DNA of 64,000 bases, taken from NCBI GenBank assembly GCA_034436015.1, contig DAOTWG010000010.1:1-64000 (forward strand). Reading direction: 5' to 3'. A model generated the notes under the pieces. The model was not told the DNA's origin. It searched no databases and saw only the letters and a program-made list of their open reading frames with translations. Positions 8,394 through 17,401 of the stretch are shown one piece after another; the stretch's first letter is position 1, and each line of letters starts with the position of its first letter. The DNA comes from DAOTVX01 sp034436015 (GTDB lineage: Bacteria > Chloroflexota > Anaerolineae > Anaerolineales > Villigracilaceae). The position numbers and the translations under genes were made by a program.

Positions 8394-9614
8394 ATGGCTG
8401 CGTTGTCCATCGAGGAACAGGTGGATTTGCTCATGCAAGGCACGGATTACGGCGATGACGACTTGCGCGTCGCGATGCAGGAGGAACTACGGCAACGGCT
8501 CATCGAGGCGCAAAAGGAAAAGCGTCCTTTGCGCGTGTATTGCGGCTATGACCCAACCTCTACCGATCTGCATCTAGGGCATACGATCACCATGCGTAAA
8601 CTGCGGCAATTCCAGGATTTGGGTCACGAGGTGACGTTCCTGATCGGCAACTACACTGCCTTGGTGGGCGATCCATCGGACAAGAACAAGGCGCGCCCGA
8701 TCCTGACGGAGGAAGAGGTGGCAGCCAACGCGCGCACCTATGCCGAGCAGGCTTTTCGCGTTCTAGACCGTCACAAGACCCGGATTCGCTACAACGGCGA
8801 ATGGCTCTCCAAGTTGACCCTTGTGGATTTGATTCGCTTGGGACAGAACTTCACCGTCCAGCAGTTCCTGGCGCGCGAGAATTTTGCCAAACGGCTCGAG
8901 GCTGGCGAACCGATCTTCTTGCACGAAACCTTCTACGCCCTGATGCAAGGGTATGATGCCGTGGCTTTGCAAACGGATGTACAGGTTGGCGGGCGCGATC
9001 AGTTATTCAACATCATGGTCGCGGGCCGCAAATTGCAAGAAGTCATGGGGCAAAAACCGCTTGTCGGGATTATTTGTGGCATTTTGCCGGGCACCGATGG
9101 TGTGCAGCGTATGTCGAAATCTACCGGCAACGTCATTCCCATCAACACCGGCGCTGAGGACATGTACGGCAAGGTGATGTCGGTTCCCGATTTTGCCATG
9201 GGGAAGTATTTTCGTCTGGTTACGCGCTGGACGCCGGCGGAGATCGCGGCAATCGAAAGCGATCTCGCGAGCGGCACCTTGCATCCGCGCGACGCCAAAA
9301 TGAAACTGGCGCGCGAAATTGTCAGCATTTTCTACGGCAACGTGGAGGCGCAAAAAGCGGAGGAGAACTTTGTGCGCTTGTTCCAGCAGAAAGATGTGCC
9401 GGAAGCGATGCCGGAGTATACGCTGCGGCCGGGTCAAACCGTCCTGGATGTCTTGCTGGCGGCTGGCATGGTTTCGAGTAAATCGGAAGGGCGGAGGCTT
9501 ATCGAGCAATGCGGCGTGCGTTTGGATGGCGAGACGCTGGAGCGGGCGGATGCTCCCTTCCCGCACCCAGGCGTGTTGCAGGTAGGCAAGCGTAGGTTTG
9601 TGCGCGTCAAGTAG
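8394..9614 (+). CDS. tyrS: Tyrosyl-tRNA synthetase
   Basis: 406-residue class I aminoacyl-tRNA synthetase that charges tRNA-Tyr. The HIGH motif appears as H-L-G-H (60-63) and the KMSKS loop as R-M-S-K-S (239-243) after GTDGVQ. An S4-like RNA-binding domain occupies the last 65 residues (VLDVLLAAGMVSSKSEGRRL). The sequence belongs to the longer bacterial subclass, seen from the N-terminal extension before the Rossmann fold. ATG 8394 has GGAGAAAGGAT just upstream. It lies 24 bases after the pseudouridine synthase in the same operon, so there is no room for a T-box leader. Confidence 0.96.
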   Translation: MAALSIEEQVDLLMQGTDYGDDDLRVAMQEELRQRLIEAQKEKRPLRVYCGYDPTSTDLHLGHTITMRKLRQFQDLGHEVTFLIGNYTALVGDPSDKNKARPILTEEEVAANARTYAEQAFRVLDRHKTRIRYNGEWLSKLTLVDLIRLGQNFTVQQFLARENFAKRLEAGEPIFLHETFYALMQGYDAVALQTDVQVGGRDQLFNIMVAGRKLQEVMGQKPLVGIICGILPGTDGVQRMSKSTGNVIPINTGAEDMYGKVMSVPDFAMGKYFRLVTRWTPAEIAAIESDLASGTLHPRDAKMKLAREIVSIFYGNVEAQKAEENFVRLFQQKDVPEAMPEYTLRPGQTVLDVLLAAGMVSSKSEGRRLIEQCGVRLDGETLERADAPFPHPGVLQVGKRRFVRVK

Positions 9615-9681
9615 TCCGAGAAAGAGGGCGGTCAAATCAACCATTGCCTAAGCTATCTCTTGGATTTTAGAGGAGGTGTTT

Positions 9682-10494
9682 GTGCGAGTCGCTTTTCAAG
9701 GTGAGCCGGGCGCATTTTCGGAGGAGGCCTGCTATGGCTATTTTGGGGAGGTGGATACCCTTCCCTGTGAGACATTCGATGACGTGTTTGCCGAAGTGGC
9801 TGCCGGCGAGTGTGAGATGGGGCTGATTCCCATCGAAAATTCCCTGGTCGGCAGTGTCCACCAAAACTATGATTTGCTCCTGCGCCATGACCTGCATATT
9901 GTCGGTGAGTATTTTCTGCGTGTGCGTCATTGTTTGATCGCTTTCCCGGGAGTGGAACAGTCGAGCATTCGGAAGGTTATCAGTCATCCCCAGGCGCTGG
10001 GACAATGCGCTGCCTTTTTGCGCGCGCTGGGAGTCCAGACAGAACCGGTATACGATACAGCGGGCAGTGTCAAGTTGCTAAAGGCTTCTGGTGAACGGAC
10101 GACCGCTGCAATCGCGTCGCGCCGCGCGGCAGAAATTTATGGGATGCAGATTCTACAAGAGGGGATTGAAGACAACACCGAAAATTACACGCGCTTTCTG
10201 GTGATCACGCCTCGCCCTGTTGTTCCGGAGGGGGAGGCAAAGACGTCTATCGTTTTCACCCTGCGTAACCTACCGGGTGCTCTCTTCAAGGCGTTGAGCG
10301 TTTTTGCCTTGCGTGAGATAGACCTGACCAAGATCGAATCCCGTCCGCTTCCCGGAAAGCCGTGGGAGTATCTCTTCTACCTGGACTTCTGCGGCTCAGT
10401 CCAGGAGGACAAGGTAAAACGTGCTCTCGATAATCTGCAAGAGTACGCGTTGATGTTACGTGTCCTTGGTTCTTTTCCTAGGGCAAAGTTCTAG
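9682..10494 (+). CDS. pheA: Prephenate dehydratase
   Basis: 270-residue monofunctional enzyme that makes phenylpyruvate from prephenate in phenylalanine synthesis. The catalytic domain runs to about residue 180, with VAFQGEPGAFSE at the N-terminus, IPIENSLVGSV, and NYTRFLVI, which contains the catalytic Thr-Arg-Phe segment. An ACT regulatory domain follows (about 190-270) and includes the phenylalanine-binding E-S-R-P motif. GTG 9682 is preferred because AGGAGG (9671-9676) stands five bases upstream; GTG 9676 lies inside that site. No chorismate mutase domain is fused. It is the last gene of the rightward block and meets a leftward glycosidase gene 46 bases later. Confidence 0.94.
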   Translation: MRVAFQGEPGAFSEEACYGYFGEVDTLPCETFDDVFAEVAAGECEMGLIPIENSLVGSVHQNYDLLLRHDLHIVGEYFLRVRHCLIAFPGVEQSSIRKVISHPQALGQCAAFLRALGVQTEPVYDTAGSVKLLKASGERTTAAIASRRAAEIYGMQILQEGIEDNTENYTRFLVITPRPVVPEGEAKTSIVFTLRNLPGALFKALSVFALREIDLTKIESRPLPGKPWEYLFYLDFCGSVQEDKVKRALDNLQEYALMLRVLGSFPRAKF

Positions 10495-10540
10495 AAAGCG
10501 ATCGCCGAGAACCAGCGTTTTGTTGTCTTGCGTACCTTCC

Positions 10541-12154
10541 CTATGTGGCATCTCTGTCCTGGCGCCTCAACTTGTTCTTTAGGTTTTGTCGGCTGATCCA
10601 CTCGAAGAAGCGGTAGCAAAGGCGAACGTTCGCCAGGCTTCCCATGAGAGCGCCTTGCAGATTGGCGAGAGGCGAAGGGGCGGGTGGAAGGGCGATGTGG
10701 GGCGCAAAGTCTACCGGCTGCCCGTCCACCAACCATAGGTAACGTCCAATTCTCTCCACGGATGGTTGATGCTCGAGGAAATGGCGCAGCGCTTGGCGTT
10801 CCTCCTCGTTCAACCAAGCCGGTACGTCCGAGGTGGCTTTAAAGCCGCAAATGTGCGCCAGGTTCTGCAACAGTGATTTTTGCTCCTCGCTCAGGCCGTT
10901 GAGTTGGGAGCGGAAATAGACCACATCCGGATCGGTATGGACGAGCGGCCTTAGCCATAGGCGATGCAGCGTGGTGCGCAGGGCGTTGCGTCCGCCGGGA
11001 ATCGTGAAGTTTCTCAACAACATATCGTCGCGGTTGGATATCCAATATTCGGCCACATCGGGTCCAATACGCATTCCATCGCACAGGCCAAGAGAGGGAA
11101 GGATAGGGGTGCCACAGGTCAACAGGTAGGCGTTGCCTAGGGCTTGGCGAATGACTTTTAACCCTTCGCGATAAGCTGCCTCGCGTGGCATAGGGGTATA
11201 GCGCTGGCCGGGCAAAGCGCCGGCGTAGAGAAAGTCCAATTTCAAGTAATCATATCCCCAGGCGCGCACCGTCTGCATGAGCGAGGCCAGCCAGGCGAGC
11301 GCCTCAGGGTGCGTGGTGTCGAGCGCGTATAAAGGCTCGCTCCAGTTGAAACCGGCTGAGACTAAACGTCCTCTTTTATCGCGTAGCAGCCAATCGCGAT
11401 GACGGCGATAGAGCGAGGAGGAGGGGGCGACGAGCAAAGGGGCAAGCCAGAGCCCGGCTTTACGCCCGCTTTCTTTTATGCGTGTAGCCATGTAGGCCAT
11501 GCCGCGAGGAAATTTACGATTGGCTTCCCAGTCGCCAATCTGGATTTGCCAGCCATCGTCTATTTGGAAGACGTCGAACGGCGAGTCCTGCAAATCGGTT
11601 AGGATTTTGAGCAACTGTCTCTCGTCAATTTCCGTGTAGAGGCTATACCAGGAACACCAGACCCGGGGCGGTGGACCGGCGCGCCCTTTTCCGAAGCGTT
11701 CTTCCAGCAAGGCTGCGTAGCGTTTTAGAATCTCGTTCTCCTCGCCGTAGGCAAGGAACCATTCGCCTTTTCCTGCCTCATACCAGCCGCGTAACGAGTT
11801 GCTATCCAGTAAGACATGGCTATCCAGGCCGAGCGCGCCAAGGAAGATGATTTGGCCGTTGGGCATTTCTACGGCGCCATACCACGAGCCATGAGGTCGC
11901 TTCTCGCGCGTGTAGCATGGATCTACCTGTTGTGGCCATAACATCGAGGGGCGCGTTGGTGGCGGGGGGCGATCGCTGTCCACCCAGGCGGTCAATGACC
12001 AAGATTGCCACCCCGAGTAAAGATAACGCACAGGTGTCGCCGGGAGGGCGATTTGCGCACGCTCTCCTTGCAGAATTTGACCACCTTCCACGTCTTGAAA
12101 GTTATCTGCGTAAGCGATTGACAAGGGTGCTTGCTTGAAGGGGGATGTTTCCAT
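10541..12154 (-). CDS. Alpha-galactosidase-like glycoside hydrolase (GH36/clan D)
   Basis: 537 residues from ATG 12154. A beta-sandwich N-terminal domain precedes a TIM barrel. The clan GH-D motifs are clear: VWCSWYSLY, FQIDDGWQ (around 197-203), the nucleophile D307 in YDYLKLDFLYAG, and the acid/base D366 in R-I-G-P-D-V. In characterised relatives these cleave alpha-galactosides such as melibiose. Substrate cannot be fixed from sequence, and alpha-N-acetylgalactosaminidase or another alpha-glycosidase remains possible. No signal peptide is seen, so it should act in the cytoplasm. A longer frame from 12211 is unlikely because the likely -10 box lies inside it. It is monocistronic, convergent with pheA and divergent from folD. 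Confidence 0.85.
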   Translation of the reverse strand: METSPFKQAPLSIAYADNFQDVEGGQILQGERAQIALPATPVRYLYSGWQSWSLTAWVDSDRPPPPTRPSMLWPQQVDPCYTREKRPHGSWYGAVEMPNGQIIFLGALGLDSHVLLDSNSLRGWYEAGKGEWFLAYGEENEILKRYAALLEERFGKGRAGPPPRVWCSWYSLYTEIDERQLLKILTDLQDSPFDVFQIDDGWQIQIGDWEANRKFPRGMAYMATRIKESGRKAGLWLAPLLVAPSSSLYRRHRDWLLRDKRGRLVSAGFNWSEPLYALDTTHPEALAWLASLMQTVRAWGYDYLKLDFLYAGALPGQRYTPMPREAAYREGLKVIRQALGNAYLLTCGTPILPSLGLCDGMRIGPDVAEYWISNRDDMLLRNFTIPGGRNALRTTLHRLWLRPLVHTDPDVVYFRSQLNGLSEEQKSLLQNLAHICGFKATSDVPAWLNEEERQALRHFLEHQPSVERIGRYLWLVDGQPVDFAPHIALPPAPSPLANLQGALMGSLANVRLCYRFFEWISRQNLKNKLRRQDRDAT

Positions 12155-12188
12155 AGTCTCTTCGGCAGTAGATAGGAGATTTTGCGAA

Positions 12189-12219
12189 ATTGTATCATGC
12201 ATGGAGCGCAATGTGACAA
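12189..12219 (-). promoter_or_regulatory. Extended -10 promoter for the alpha-galactosidase gene
   Basis: On the minus strand TGATACAAT gives an extended -10 element (hexamer TACAAT at 12194-12189). A TTGTCA at 12219-12214 could be the -35 with a long 19-base spacer. Its position supports translation from ATG 12154 with a leader of about 28 bases. Confidence 0.45.
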
Positions 12220-12424
12220 TGCGTTAGTGCCTGTCTGCGCCTGCCCGACGCTGCCGATGGAATGGATACGGCTCCTAGGGGTTCTGCAGATCCATGCTGC
12301 CGATGACTCTGGAGCGCATACCTGGGCGAGTGGACGGATGCCTGGTGCGAGGTCGTCTATCCGTTTGCGTTCCTGCCCGTCATGGGAAGCGCGATAGTTG
12401 TTGATTGCTGCCTGGGCATCTCGC

Positions 12425-12453
12425 TTGGATCGGTACTCTCTCTGTGGTAAAAT
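12425..12453 (+). promoter_or_regulatory. Sigma70-type promoter of folD
   Basis: TTGGAT (12425-12430) and TAAAAT (12448-12453) are separated by exactly 17 bases. The expected start point near 12460 leaves a leader of about 65 bases before the folD ATG. No riboswitch-like structure was recognised in the leader. Confidence 0.65.
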
Positions 12454-12525
12454 CGAGGCGCGTGGACGTTTCTCTCTACAGGCGGCGTGAGGATTTCAGT
12501 TCCCGTTTGTTAGAAGGAGCACGCT

Positions 12526-13467
12526 ATGACGGCTCAAATCATTGATGGGAAGGCGATTGCCCAGAAAATTCACGAGGAGGTGGCAGCCGCGGTTGCCAGA
12601 CGCCGAGCGGCAGGGAAGGCGCCTCCTTGTCTGGCGACGGTGTTGGTCGGGGATCGAGTCGATTCGGCTACCTACGTGGCTGCCAAGCAAAAGGCTTGTC
12701 AGGAATTGGGAATGACTTCCATCAGTCATCGTTTGCCCCCCGATGTCAGCCAGAAAGAAGTCGAAAGGCTTATCAAGAAGTTGAACGCAAGTAAGAAGGT
12801 CAACGGAATTCTGGTACAACTGCCCCTACCTTCCCATCTCGATGAGGAACGCGTGCTCAGCCTGATTAGCGTGGAAAAGGATGTAGATGGTTTTTCGCCT
12901 ATCAACATTGGACGATTGGCTCAAAAGGGACGAGAGCCGCTTTTCGTTCCCTGTACGCCGGCCGGATGCATATACCTGCTGGAGCAAGCCGGCGTGCCGA
13001 TGGAGGGCGCTTATGCGGTGGTCTTGGGGCGTTCGAACATCGTCGGGATGCCGGTGGCCCTCTTGCTGATTGGCAAGAATGCCACGGTCACCGTGTGCCA
13101 CTCACGCACGCGTGATCTACCGTCCCTGGTGCGTCGGGCAGACATTCTCATCGCGGCGATTGGCAAGGCTGAATTCGTGCGCGGCGACTGGCTCAAGCCT
13201 GGCGCGGCGGTGATAGACGTTGGCATTAACGAAAAGCCCGATTCTACGAAACAGAAGGGCTATCGTCTGGTCGGCGATGTAAACTTTGAAGAAGCAAAAG
13301 AAGTGGCGGGTTACCTTACTCCTGTGCCAGGAGGGGTTGGGCCAATGACTATTGCTATGCTTATGAGGAACACGCTGCGCGCGGCGGAAATTCAGGATGG
13401 AAAGGAAGCGCCTGCATTGTCTGTTCCTGGGCGGCGCTCGGCGAGTTTTTCGACTACCCAGAAATGA
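12526..13467 (+). CDS. folD: Bifunctional methylenetetrahydrofolate dehydrogenase/cyclohydrolase
   Basis: 313 residues. FolD interconverts 5,10-methylene- and 10-formyl-tetrahydrofolate in two steps, supplying one-carbon units and NADPH. Family blocks seen are Y-V-A-A-K-Q-K with the catalytic lysine, VNGILVQLPLP, EKDVDGFSPIN, the Rossmann segment VVLGRSNIVGMPVA and the C-terminal GGVGPMTIAMLM. ATG 12526 has AAGGAG at a good distance. About 24 residues (from Q-D-G-K-E to the end) extend beyond the usual C-terminus, and the last 76 bases overlap the 3' end of the convergent methyltransferase gene. The tail may therefore be a by-product of read-through into that gene's sequence. Confidence 0.95.
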   Translation: MTAQIIDGKAIAQKIHEEVAAAVARRRAAGKAPPCLATVLVGDRVDSATYVAAKQKACQELGMTSISHRLPPDVSQKEVERLIKKLNASKKVNGILVQLPLPSHLDEERVLSLISVEKDVDGFSPINIGRLAQKGREPLFVPCTPAGCIYLLEQAGVPMEGAYAVVLGRSNIVGMPVALLLIGKNATVTVCHSRTRDLPSLVRRADILIAAIGKAEFVRGDWLKPGAAVIDVGINEKPDSTKQKGYRLVGDVNFEEAKEVAGYLTPVPGGVGPMTIAMLMRNTLRAAEIQDGKEAPALSVPGRRSASFSTTQK

Positions 13468-14180
13468 GAAAGCCCAAAGACTTGGAGCGGCGTGCGCTCG
13501 AGCGCGTGAAGCACCGCGCGCAACGCGCGGCCCAGGGGACCAAAACGCGCAATAAGGTTATCGTAGGCTCCGAAGATAATGCGTCTTTCGCGCACGTGAA
13601 GCGGTAGATTCGCGAGCAGTCTTTCTAGATCGCGGCGAGTGTACACGCGCACATGCGGCGCCAGTTGATTGCGCCAGTGGCGTGGCAAGTAGTTGACCAG
13701 GGGGATGTTGCCGAAGCGGTATTTCCCACGCCAGTACATGCCGTGTGTCTCGAAAGGGTAACCGCGATTGGGGACGAAGAGCAACATGCGTCCACCCGGT
13801 CTCAGGACGCGCGCCATTTCGCGCACGGCCAGCACATCATCCTGGACATGTTCCAATACCTCGTGGCTGAGAATCAGGTCAAAGGTCGAGGCCGGATAGG
13901 GCAAGTGCTCGCTGGCTGCACAGAGGATACGGGGGGAGCGGGCGCCGGCCAATCGTGCGCGCTCGAAATCGTATTCCAGGCCGAAGACTTGTCCTCCGAA
14001 GGGTTGCAGGTGCTCCACGTACATCCCGATTCCACAACCGTTTTCTAGGACTTTGCCGTGAATGCGTTCTTCTGCCGCGGCTAGAATCATCCGCAAGCGA
14101 CGTTCCTGTCCGGCGCGCCAGACGTACGAGGGTTCGCCACAGAGAGCAGCTTTTGGCGCCTCGCGTTGATTCAAACTCAT
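13392..14180 (-). CDS. Class I SAM-dependent methyltransferase (type 11-like)
   Basis: 262 residues from ATG 14180, which overlaps the upstream stop as ATGA and has GAGGG upstream. Upstream in-frame codons belong to the neighbouring gene. The SAM-binding fold shows motif I V-L-E-N-G-C-G-I-G and the acidic end of strand 2 (GLEYDFERA). The post-motif block HEVLEHVQDDVLAVREMARV and R-V-L-R-P-G-G-R-M-L are also present, as in ubiquinone/menaquinone-type and small-molecule methyltransferases. The C-terminal half has HGMYWRGKYRFGNIPLVNYL, often seen in methyltransferases near polysaccharide genes. The substrate is unknown. It is the last gene of the operon that starts with the LOG-type gene. Confidence 0.85.
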   Translation of the reverse strand: MSLNQREAPKAALCGEPSYVWRAGQERRLRMILAAAEERIHGKVLENGCGIGMYVEHLQPFGGQVFGLEYDFERARLAGARSPRILCAASEHLPYPASTFDLILSHEVLEHVQDDVLAVREMARVLRPGGRMLLFVPNRGYPFETHGMYWRGKYRFGNIPLVNYLPRHWRNQLAPHVRVYTRRDLERLLANLPLHVRERRIIFGAYDNLIARFGPLGRALRAVLHALERTPLQVFGLSHFWVVEKLAERRPGTDNAGASFPS

Positions 14181-15400
14181 TTCCCTCTGCATCGTGATAG
14201 GGTGAATGTCTCGTCGCCGCCGAAGAGCCGACGCAGGCCTTCGGAATCTAGGCGCAGCACGCTGCCTGGAGCAAAGTAGGAGAAGGCGAACTCGACGCGT
14301 TCGCCGGCCTTCTTGCCGGGGATAGGCATGAGGCGAGCTGTGAGCGGTTTGTTCAAGCGCAACGCGAGCGCGGCGACGTCGAGCAAGAGCGCGGCGATTT
14401 GTTCGGCAGAGACATCGCCGGGCAAGGGGATCGTATCCAGCCCAGTTCCGCAAACGGCGGAGTATAGTAGCAAATCCTTCACGGTCAGGATGCCGTCGGC
14501 GGTGCGTTTTGCCAGGATAGCGTCTTCTAGTACGGGCATCATTAGACCGGAAAAGCCGGCGCGGGGAAAACGCGCGCGCTCGAGGGAATCGGTCAAGATA
14601 GCCGCGGCTGCCAGCGATCCGTGTTGACCGACGCGTGGCACGCCCAGTCTCTCGAATGCGGCGCCGAGGGAGCGATTCTCTTCCGGAAACGGCGCCAGTG
14701 AGAAGTCAATACCGCCGAAGCGCGCGTTCTCCTGCTGAGCCAATGTACGGGCAATGGTCTGAAGCCGTTCGGCATGGCTCTCGATTTCCCGAATCATGAT
14801 TTGCCGGCCCTCCTGCACCGAGCGTGCCTGTGCAAACGCGTCAACCGCGAGGTCGGCGGCTTCGCAGGCAATTGCAAACGCGGTCTGCCCGCCGCGATGG
14901 TAAGCGGCGGGGAAGAAAGGCGCACCCGGTGGCACGTTCGCCAGTGCTGCGAAGCGCAGGTTGGCAAAGCCATGGGGCGAGAGTGAGGCGCATTGGAGAA
15001 CAACCTGCGCGCAAGCTTGAATGGCCGGCAAAGACACGCGCCGGTTGGAGTCGGCGATGATGCCGGAGAAGAAGGTGTTTTCTGAAGTCGCGATAGCCTC
15101 TGGAATCACGAGATAACTTTGCGGCAGGGATGGCAGAGCCGGGCCAAGCGAGGCGTAATCAATACCGGCTTCGACGAGCAGCGCGCTTAACGCCTGCGCT
15201 AGGCGAGGCGCCGCGCTGATCGTTGCGGCGCTGAGCAAGGAGGCGAATGGCTTTGTCGCCAGGCGGAGCGTTTGCACTTCGTATCCGGCGGATTGGTACG
15301 CGGCTCTGGCCTGGGCCAAGAAGGCGCCGACCTGCCGTATCCTGTTCTCTGAGAGCGGCCAGCCGGGATTGCAAAAACAGGTGATGGAACGGATTTTCAT
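14177..15400 (-). CDS. DUF711 (UPF0210/PFL-like) family protein of unknown function
   Basis: 407 residues, recognised by overall pattern: an N-terminal M-K-I-R-S-I-T block, a central FFSGIIADS, and a C-terminal TGLDTIPLPGD segment typical of DUF711. Distant structural relatives include pyruvate-formate-lyase-like folds, but no glycyl-radical motif or catalytic role is established, so I assign no function. It is shorter than the usual bacterial homologues of about 450 residues. It is coupled by four-base ATGA overlaps to the RNA methyltransferase upstream and the SAM methyltransferase downstream, which suggests tight co-expression with them. Confidence 0.75.
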   Translation of the reverse strand: MKIRSITCFCNPGWPLSENRIRQVGAFLAQARAAYQSAGYEVQTLRLATKPFASLLSAATISAAPRLAQALSALLVEAGIDYASLGPALPSLPQSYLVIPEAIATSENTFFSGIIADSNRRVSLPAIQACAQVVLQCASLSPHGFANLRFAALANVPPGAPFFPAAYHRGGQTAFAIACEAADLAVDAFAQARSVQEGRQIMIREIESHAERLQTIARTLAQQENARFGGIDFSLAPFPEENRSLGAAFERLGVPRVGQHGSLAAAAILTDSLERARFPRAGFSGLMMPVLEDAILAKRTADGILTVKDLLLYSAVCGTGLDTIPLPGDVSAEQIAALLLDVAALALRLNKPLTARLMPIPGKKAGERVEFAFSYFAPGSVLRLDSEGLRRLFGGDETFTLSRCRGK

Positions 15401-16173
15401 GCCCAGCCTCGTTGTCGAACAACCTCAAACATCAGAATAGCGCCGGCGATTGCCGCGTTGAGCGATTCGGTTTTGCCGGGCATTGGGATGAAGACGGTTT
15501 CGTCGGCCAGATGACGCGCTTGCTGGCTTGGGCCTTCGGTTTCATTGCCGATGATGAGTGCCAGCGGCGCGCGAAAGTTTACCTGCCAGCACGCGCGCGC
15601 GCCGTTGGCTTCGGCTAAGTAGGTAGGCAAGCCCACTACGGCCTGATGGATTGCCTCCCAGGATAGGGAATGAACGAGCAGATGAAAGTGGGCGCCCATT
15701 CCGGCGCGCACCACTTTTGGAGCGAAGGCATCTGTGGTTTCCGGCGACAAGAAGACGACCTGTACTCCGGCAGCCGCGGCAGTGCGCAGCAACGTGCCCA
15801 GGTTGCCCGGATCGCGAATCCGATCTGCAATGATGACGAAATCCGGTTTCGACTCCGGTAATTTTTGCTCGGGCAGGGATAACACAGCCAGAATCCCTTG
15901 CGAGGTTTCGGTGTCGCTGATGGCGTCCAGCAAAGTCTCTGCAACTACGTCCGTATCTATGCCTTGCTCGACTAGCCTTTCTACCAGAGTCTGACAACGA
16001 GCGCTTGGTTGTGGTTTTACGAGCACATAGTGGAAAGGCCAACCGGCATGAAGGGCTTCCTCCACCAAGCGGATGCCTTCCGCGACGAAGGCCTTCTGTT
16101 CGCGCCGCGCTTTTGGCCGGTTCATCAGGGCTCGGAGGAGTTTAAGTTTCGGATTCTGCGGCGATGTAATCAT
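15397..16173 (-). CDS. SpoU/TrmH-family RNA 2'-O-methyltransferase
   Basis: 258 residues. An N-terminal substrate-binding domain (about 1-95; R-E-Q-K-A-F-V-A-E-G) precedes a SPOUT knot. The three SpoU motifs are visible: DRIRDPGNLGTLLRTAAAAG, ALIIGNETEGPS, and IPMPGKTESLNAAIAGAILM. The family methylates the 2'-OH of a ribose in rRNA or tRNA. The layout is closest to the RlmB/TsnR-like 23S rRNA enzymes, but the site cannot be deduced. The 5' end overlaps the end of recF by 32 bases, and the 3' end overlaps the DUF711 gene by four. Confidence 0.9.
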   Translation of the reverse strand: MITSPQNPKLKLLRALMNRPKARREQKAFVAEGIRLVEEALHAGWPFHYVLVKPQPSARCQTLVERLVEQGIDTDVVAETLLDAISDTETSQGILAVLSLPEQKLPESKPDFVIIADRIRDPGNLGTLLRTAAAAGVQVVFLSPETTDAFAPKVVRAGMGAHFHLLVHSLSWEAIHQAVVGLPTYLAEANGARACWQVNFRAPLALIIGNETEGPSQQARHLADETVFIPMPGKTESLNAAIAGAILMFEVVRQRGWA

Positions 16174-17392
16174 GGATACTGTTTTCCGATGGGGATTCGC
16201 GAATTGTTCCGGCCTCGATAGTCCAAATCGTAGCCGATGTCGCCATAGTGGGGGGGAAGGCGCCGGGTTCGGCGGTCGTCAGGAAGGTCTGCTCAACCTG
16301 GTCGAGATAGGCGAGCAGATCGGCGCGGCGTTCGGCGTCTAGCTCGGCAAGCGCTTCGTCTAACATAAGCAATGGGCATTGCTCGTTCCTCGACCGAATC
16401 CATTCCAGTTCGGCCAGCTTCAGGGAGAGCAACGCTGTGCGAATCTGGCCGCGCGAACCGTAGCAGCCCAGGTCGACACCGTTGGCGAGGAAGCGTACTT
16501 CGTCACGATGGGGTCCGCGGGACGTGACACCGCGCGCAATGTCTTCGGCGCGACTCTGGCGCAGTTTTTGCAGGAAACCTTCCTGGATCTGCTCCATGTC
16601 CAACCCGTCGCGTCGCGCCAGGGTAGATAAGGGCATGGTCAGTTGGCCCGGCGGGAGAGGAAATGGGGCGTAGGATGGAAGATAGAGCAGGCGGATCACC
16701 TCTGCCCCGCGCGTTAAGCGGCGATGGATACGGGTCGCGAATGTTTCTAGCTCCTGGATGGCTTCCATGCGCCGCGCCAGGATTTCCGCGCCGCTTCGCG
16801 CGAGTATATCGTCCCAGAAGTCGAGTTGAGTCTCGTCGCCGCCGCGCTCGGCGAGCAGTTTGAGCAAGGCATTGCGTTGTTCCAGTGCTTTTCCATAGTC
16901 GAGGAGCGTATGGGCGTAGCGGGGGACAGCCTGCGCCAGTGCTAAGTTCAGGTAGCGGCGACGTTCTTCTGGCCCGCCTTCGAGAATCGCTGTCATCTGG
17001 GGAGCAAAAACAACCGCGCTGAAGTGGCCGATGACTTCGCTTGCCGAGCGTTTGACTCCGTCCAGTAAGATTTCCTTACGCAAACGCTGCCCGTTAGCGC
17101 CGTTCGATTCGAGAATCAAGCGAGCTTCCAGGCGATGGGCAGCATGATCTCGCTGGTAGTCTGCAATTAGTCGGCTGACAGCCGGTTCCTGCCGCGCGGC
17201 AAGGAAGTTGATCATCTGGCGGTCGGTGCGGGTTTGGAAGGAGGTAAATGTCGCCAGAAAGTAGATCGCCTCGAGCAAACTCGTCTTTCCCTGGGCGTTC
17301 TTGCCGGTGAGTAAAATGACGCGCCGAGGAATTTCCACGTCCAGGCGGGCGAAGTTGCGGAAGTTGGTCAGGGAGAGATGCGTTAGATACAT
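16142..17392 (-). CDS. recF: DNA replication and repair protein RecF
   Basis: 416 residues. RecF is an ABC-type ATPase that binds gapped DNA and helps load RecA through RecOR. It begins LTHLSLTNFRNF, followed by Walker A G-K-N-A-Q-G-K-T (30-37), the block GPHRDEV, the signature region YGSRGQIRTALLSLKLAEL and Walker B LLMLDEALAELD. It has an unusual C-terminal tail of about 35 residues after the last core strand. The gene is not in the common dnaA-dnaN-recF-gyrB cluster. Here it lies between def and an RNA methyltransferase gene. Confidence 0.94.
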   Translation of the reverse strand: MYLTHLSLTNFRNFARLDVEIPRRVILLTGKNAQGKTSLLEAIYFLATFTSFQTRTDRQMINFLAARQEPAVSRLIADYQRDHAAHRLEARLILESNGANGQRLRKEILLDGVKRSASEVIGHFSAVVFAPQMTAILEGGPEERRRYLNLALAQAVPRYAHTLLDYGKALEQRNALLKLLAERGGDETQLDFWDDILARSGAEILARRMEAIQELETFATRIHRRLTRGAEVIRLLYLPSYAPFPLPPGQLTMPLSTLARRDGLDMEQIQEGFLQKLRQSRAEDIARGVTSRGPHRDEVRFLANGVDLGCYGSRGQIRTALLSLKLAELEWIRSRNEQCPLLMLDEALAELDAERRADLLAYLDQVEQTFLTTAEPGAFPPTMATSATIWTIEAGTIRESPSENSIHDYIAAESET

Positions 17393-17401
17393 GGAGTAAG
17401 G

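Larger units (their letters stand above)
12155..12525. other. Intergenic region between alpha-galactosidase and folD
   Basis: This 371-base gap holds two divergent promoters, one at each end (12189-12219 minus, 12425-12453 plus). The middle (about 12220-12420) carries no recognisable gene. One frame reads without a stop for about 45 codons into the folD -10 box and has a hydrophobic stretch, but no start codon, ribosome site or familiar motif supports it. Confidence 0.5.

Noticed and set aside
9003..9644. Minus-strand frame of 213 codons opposite tyrS
   Set aside because: It is antisense to a well-conserved synthetase and has no family motif or ribosome site.
12275..12450. Possible small gene or gene fragment in the gap before folD
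   Set aside because: A frame is open for about 45 codons with a hydrophobic stretch, but it has no start codon with a ribosome site, ends in the folD -10 box and resembles no known family.
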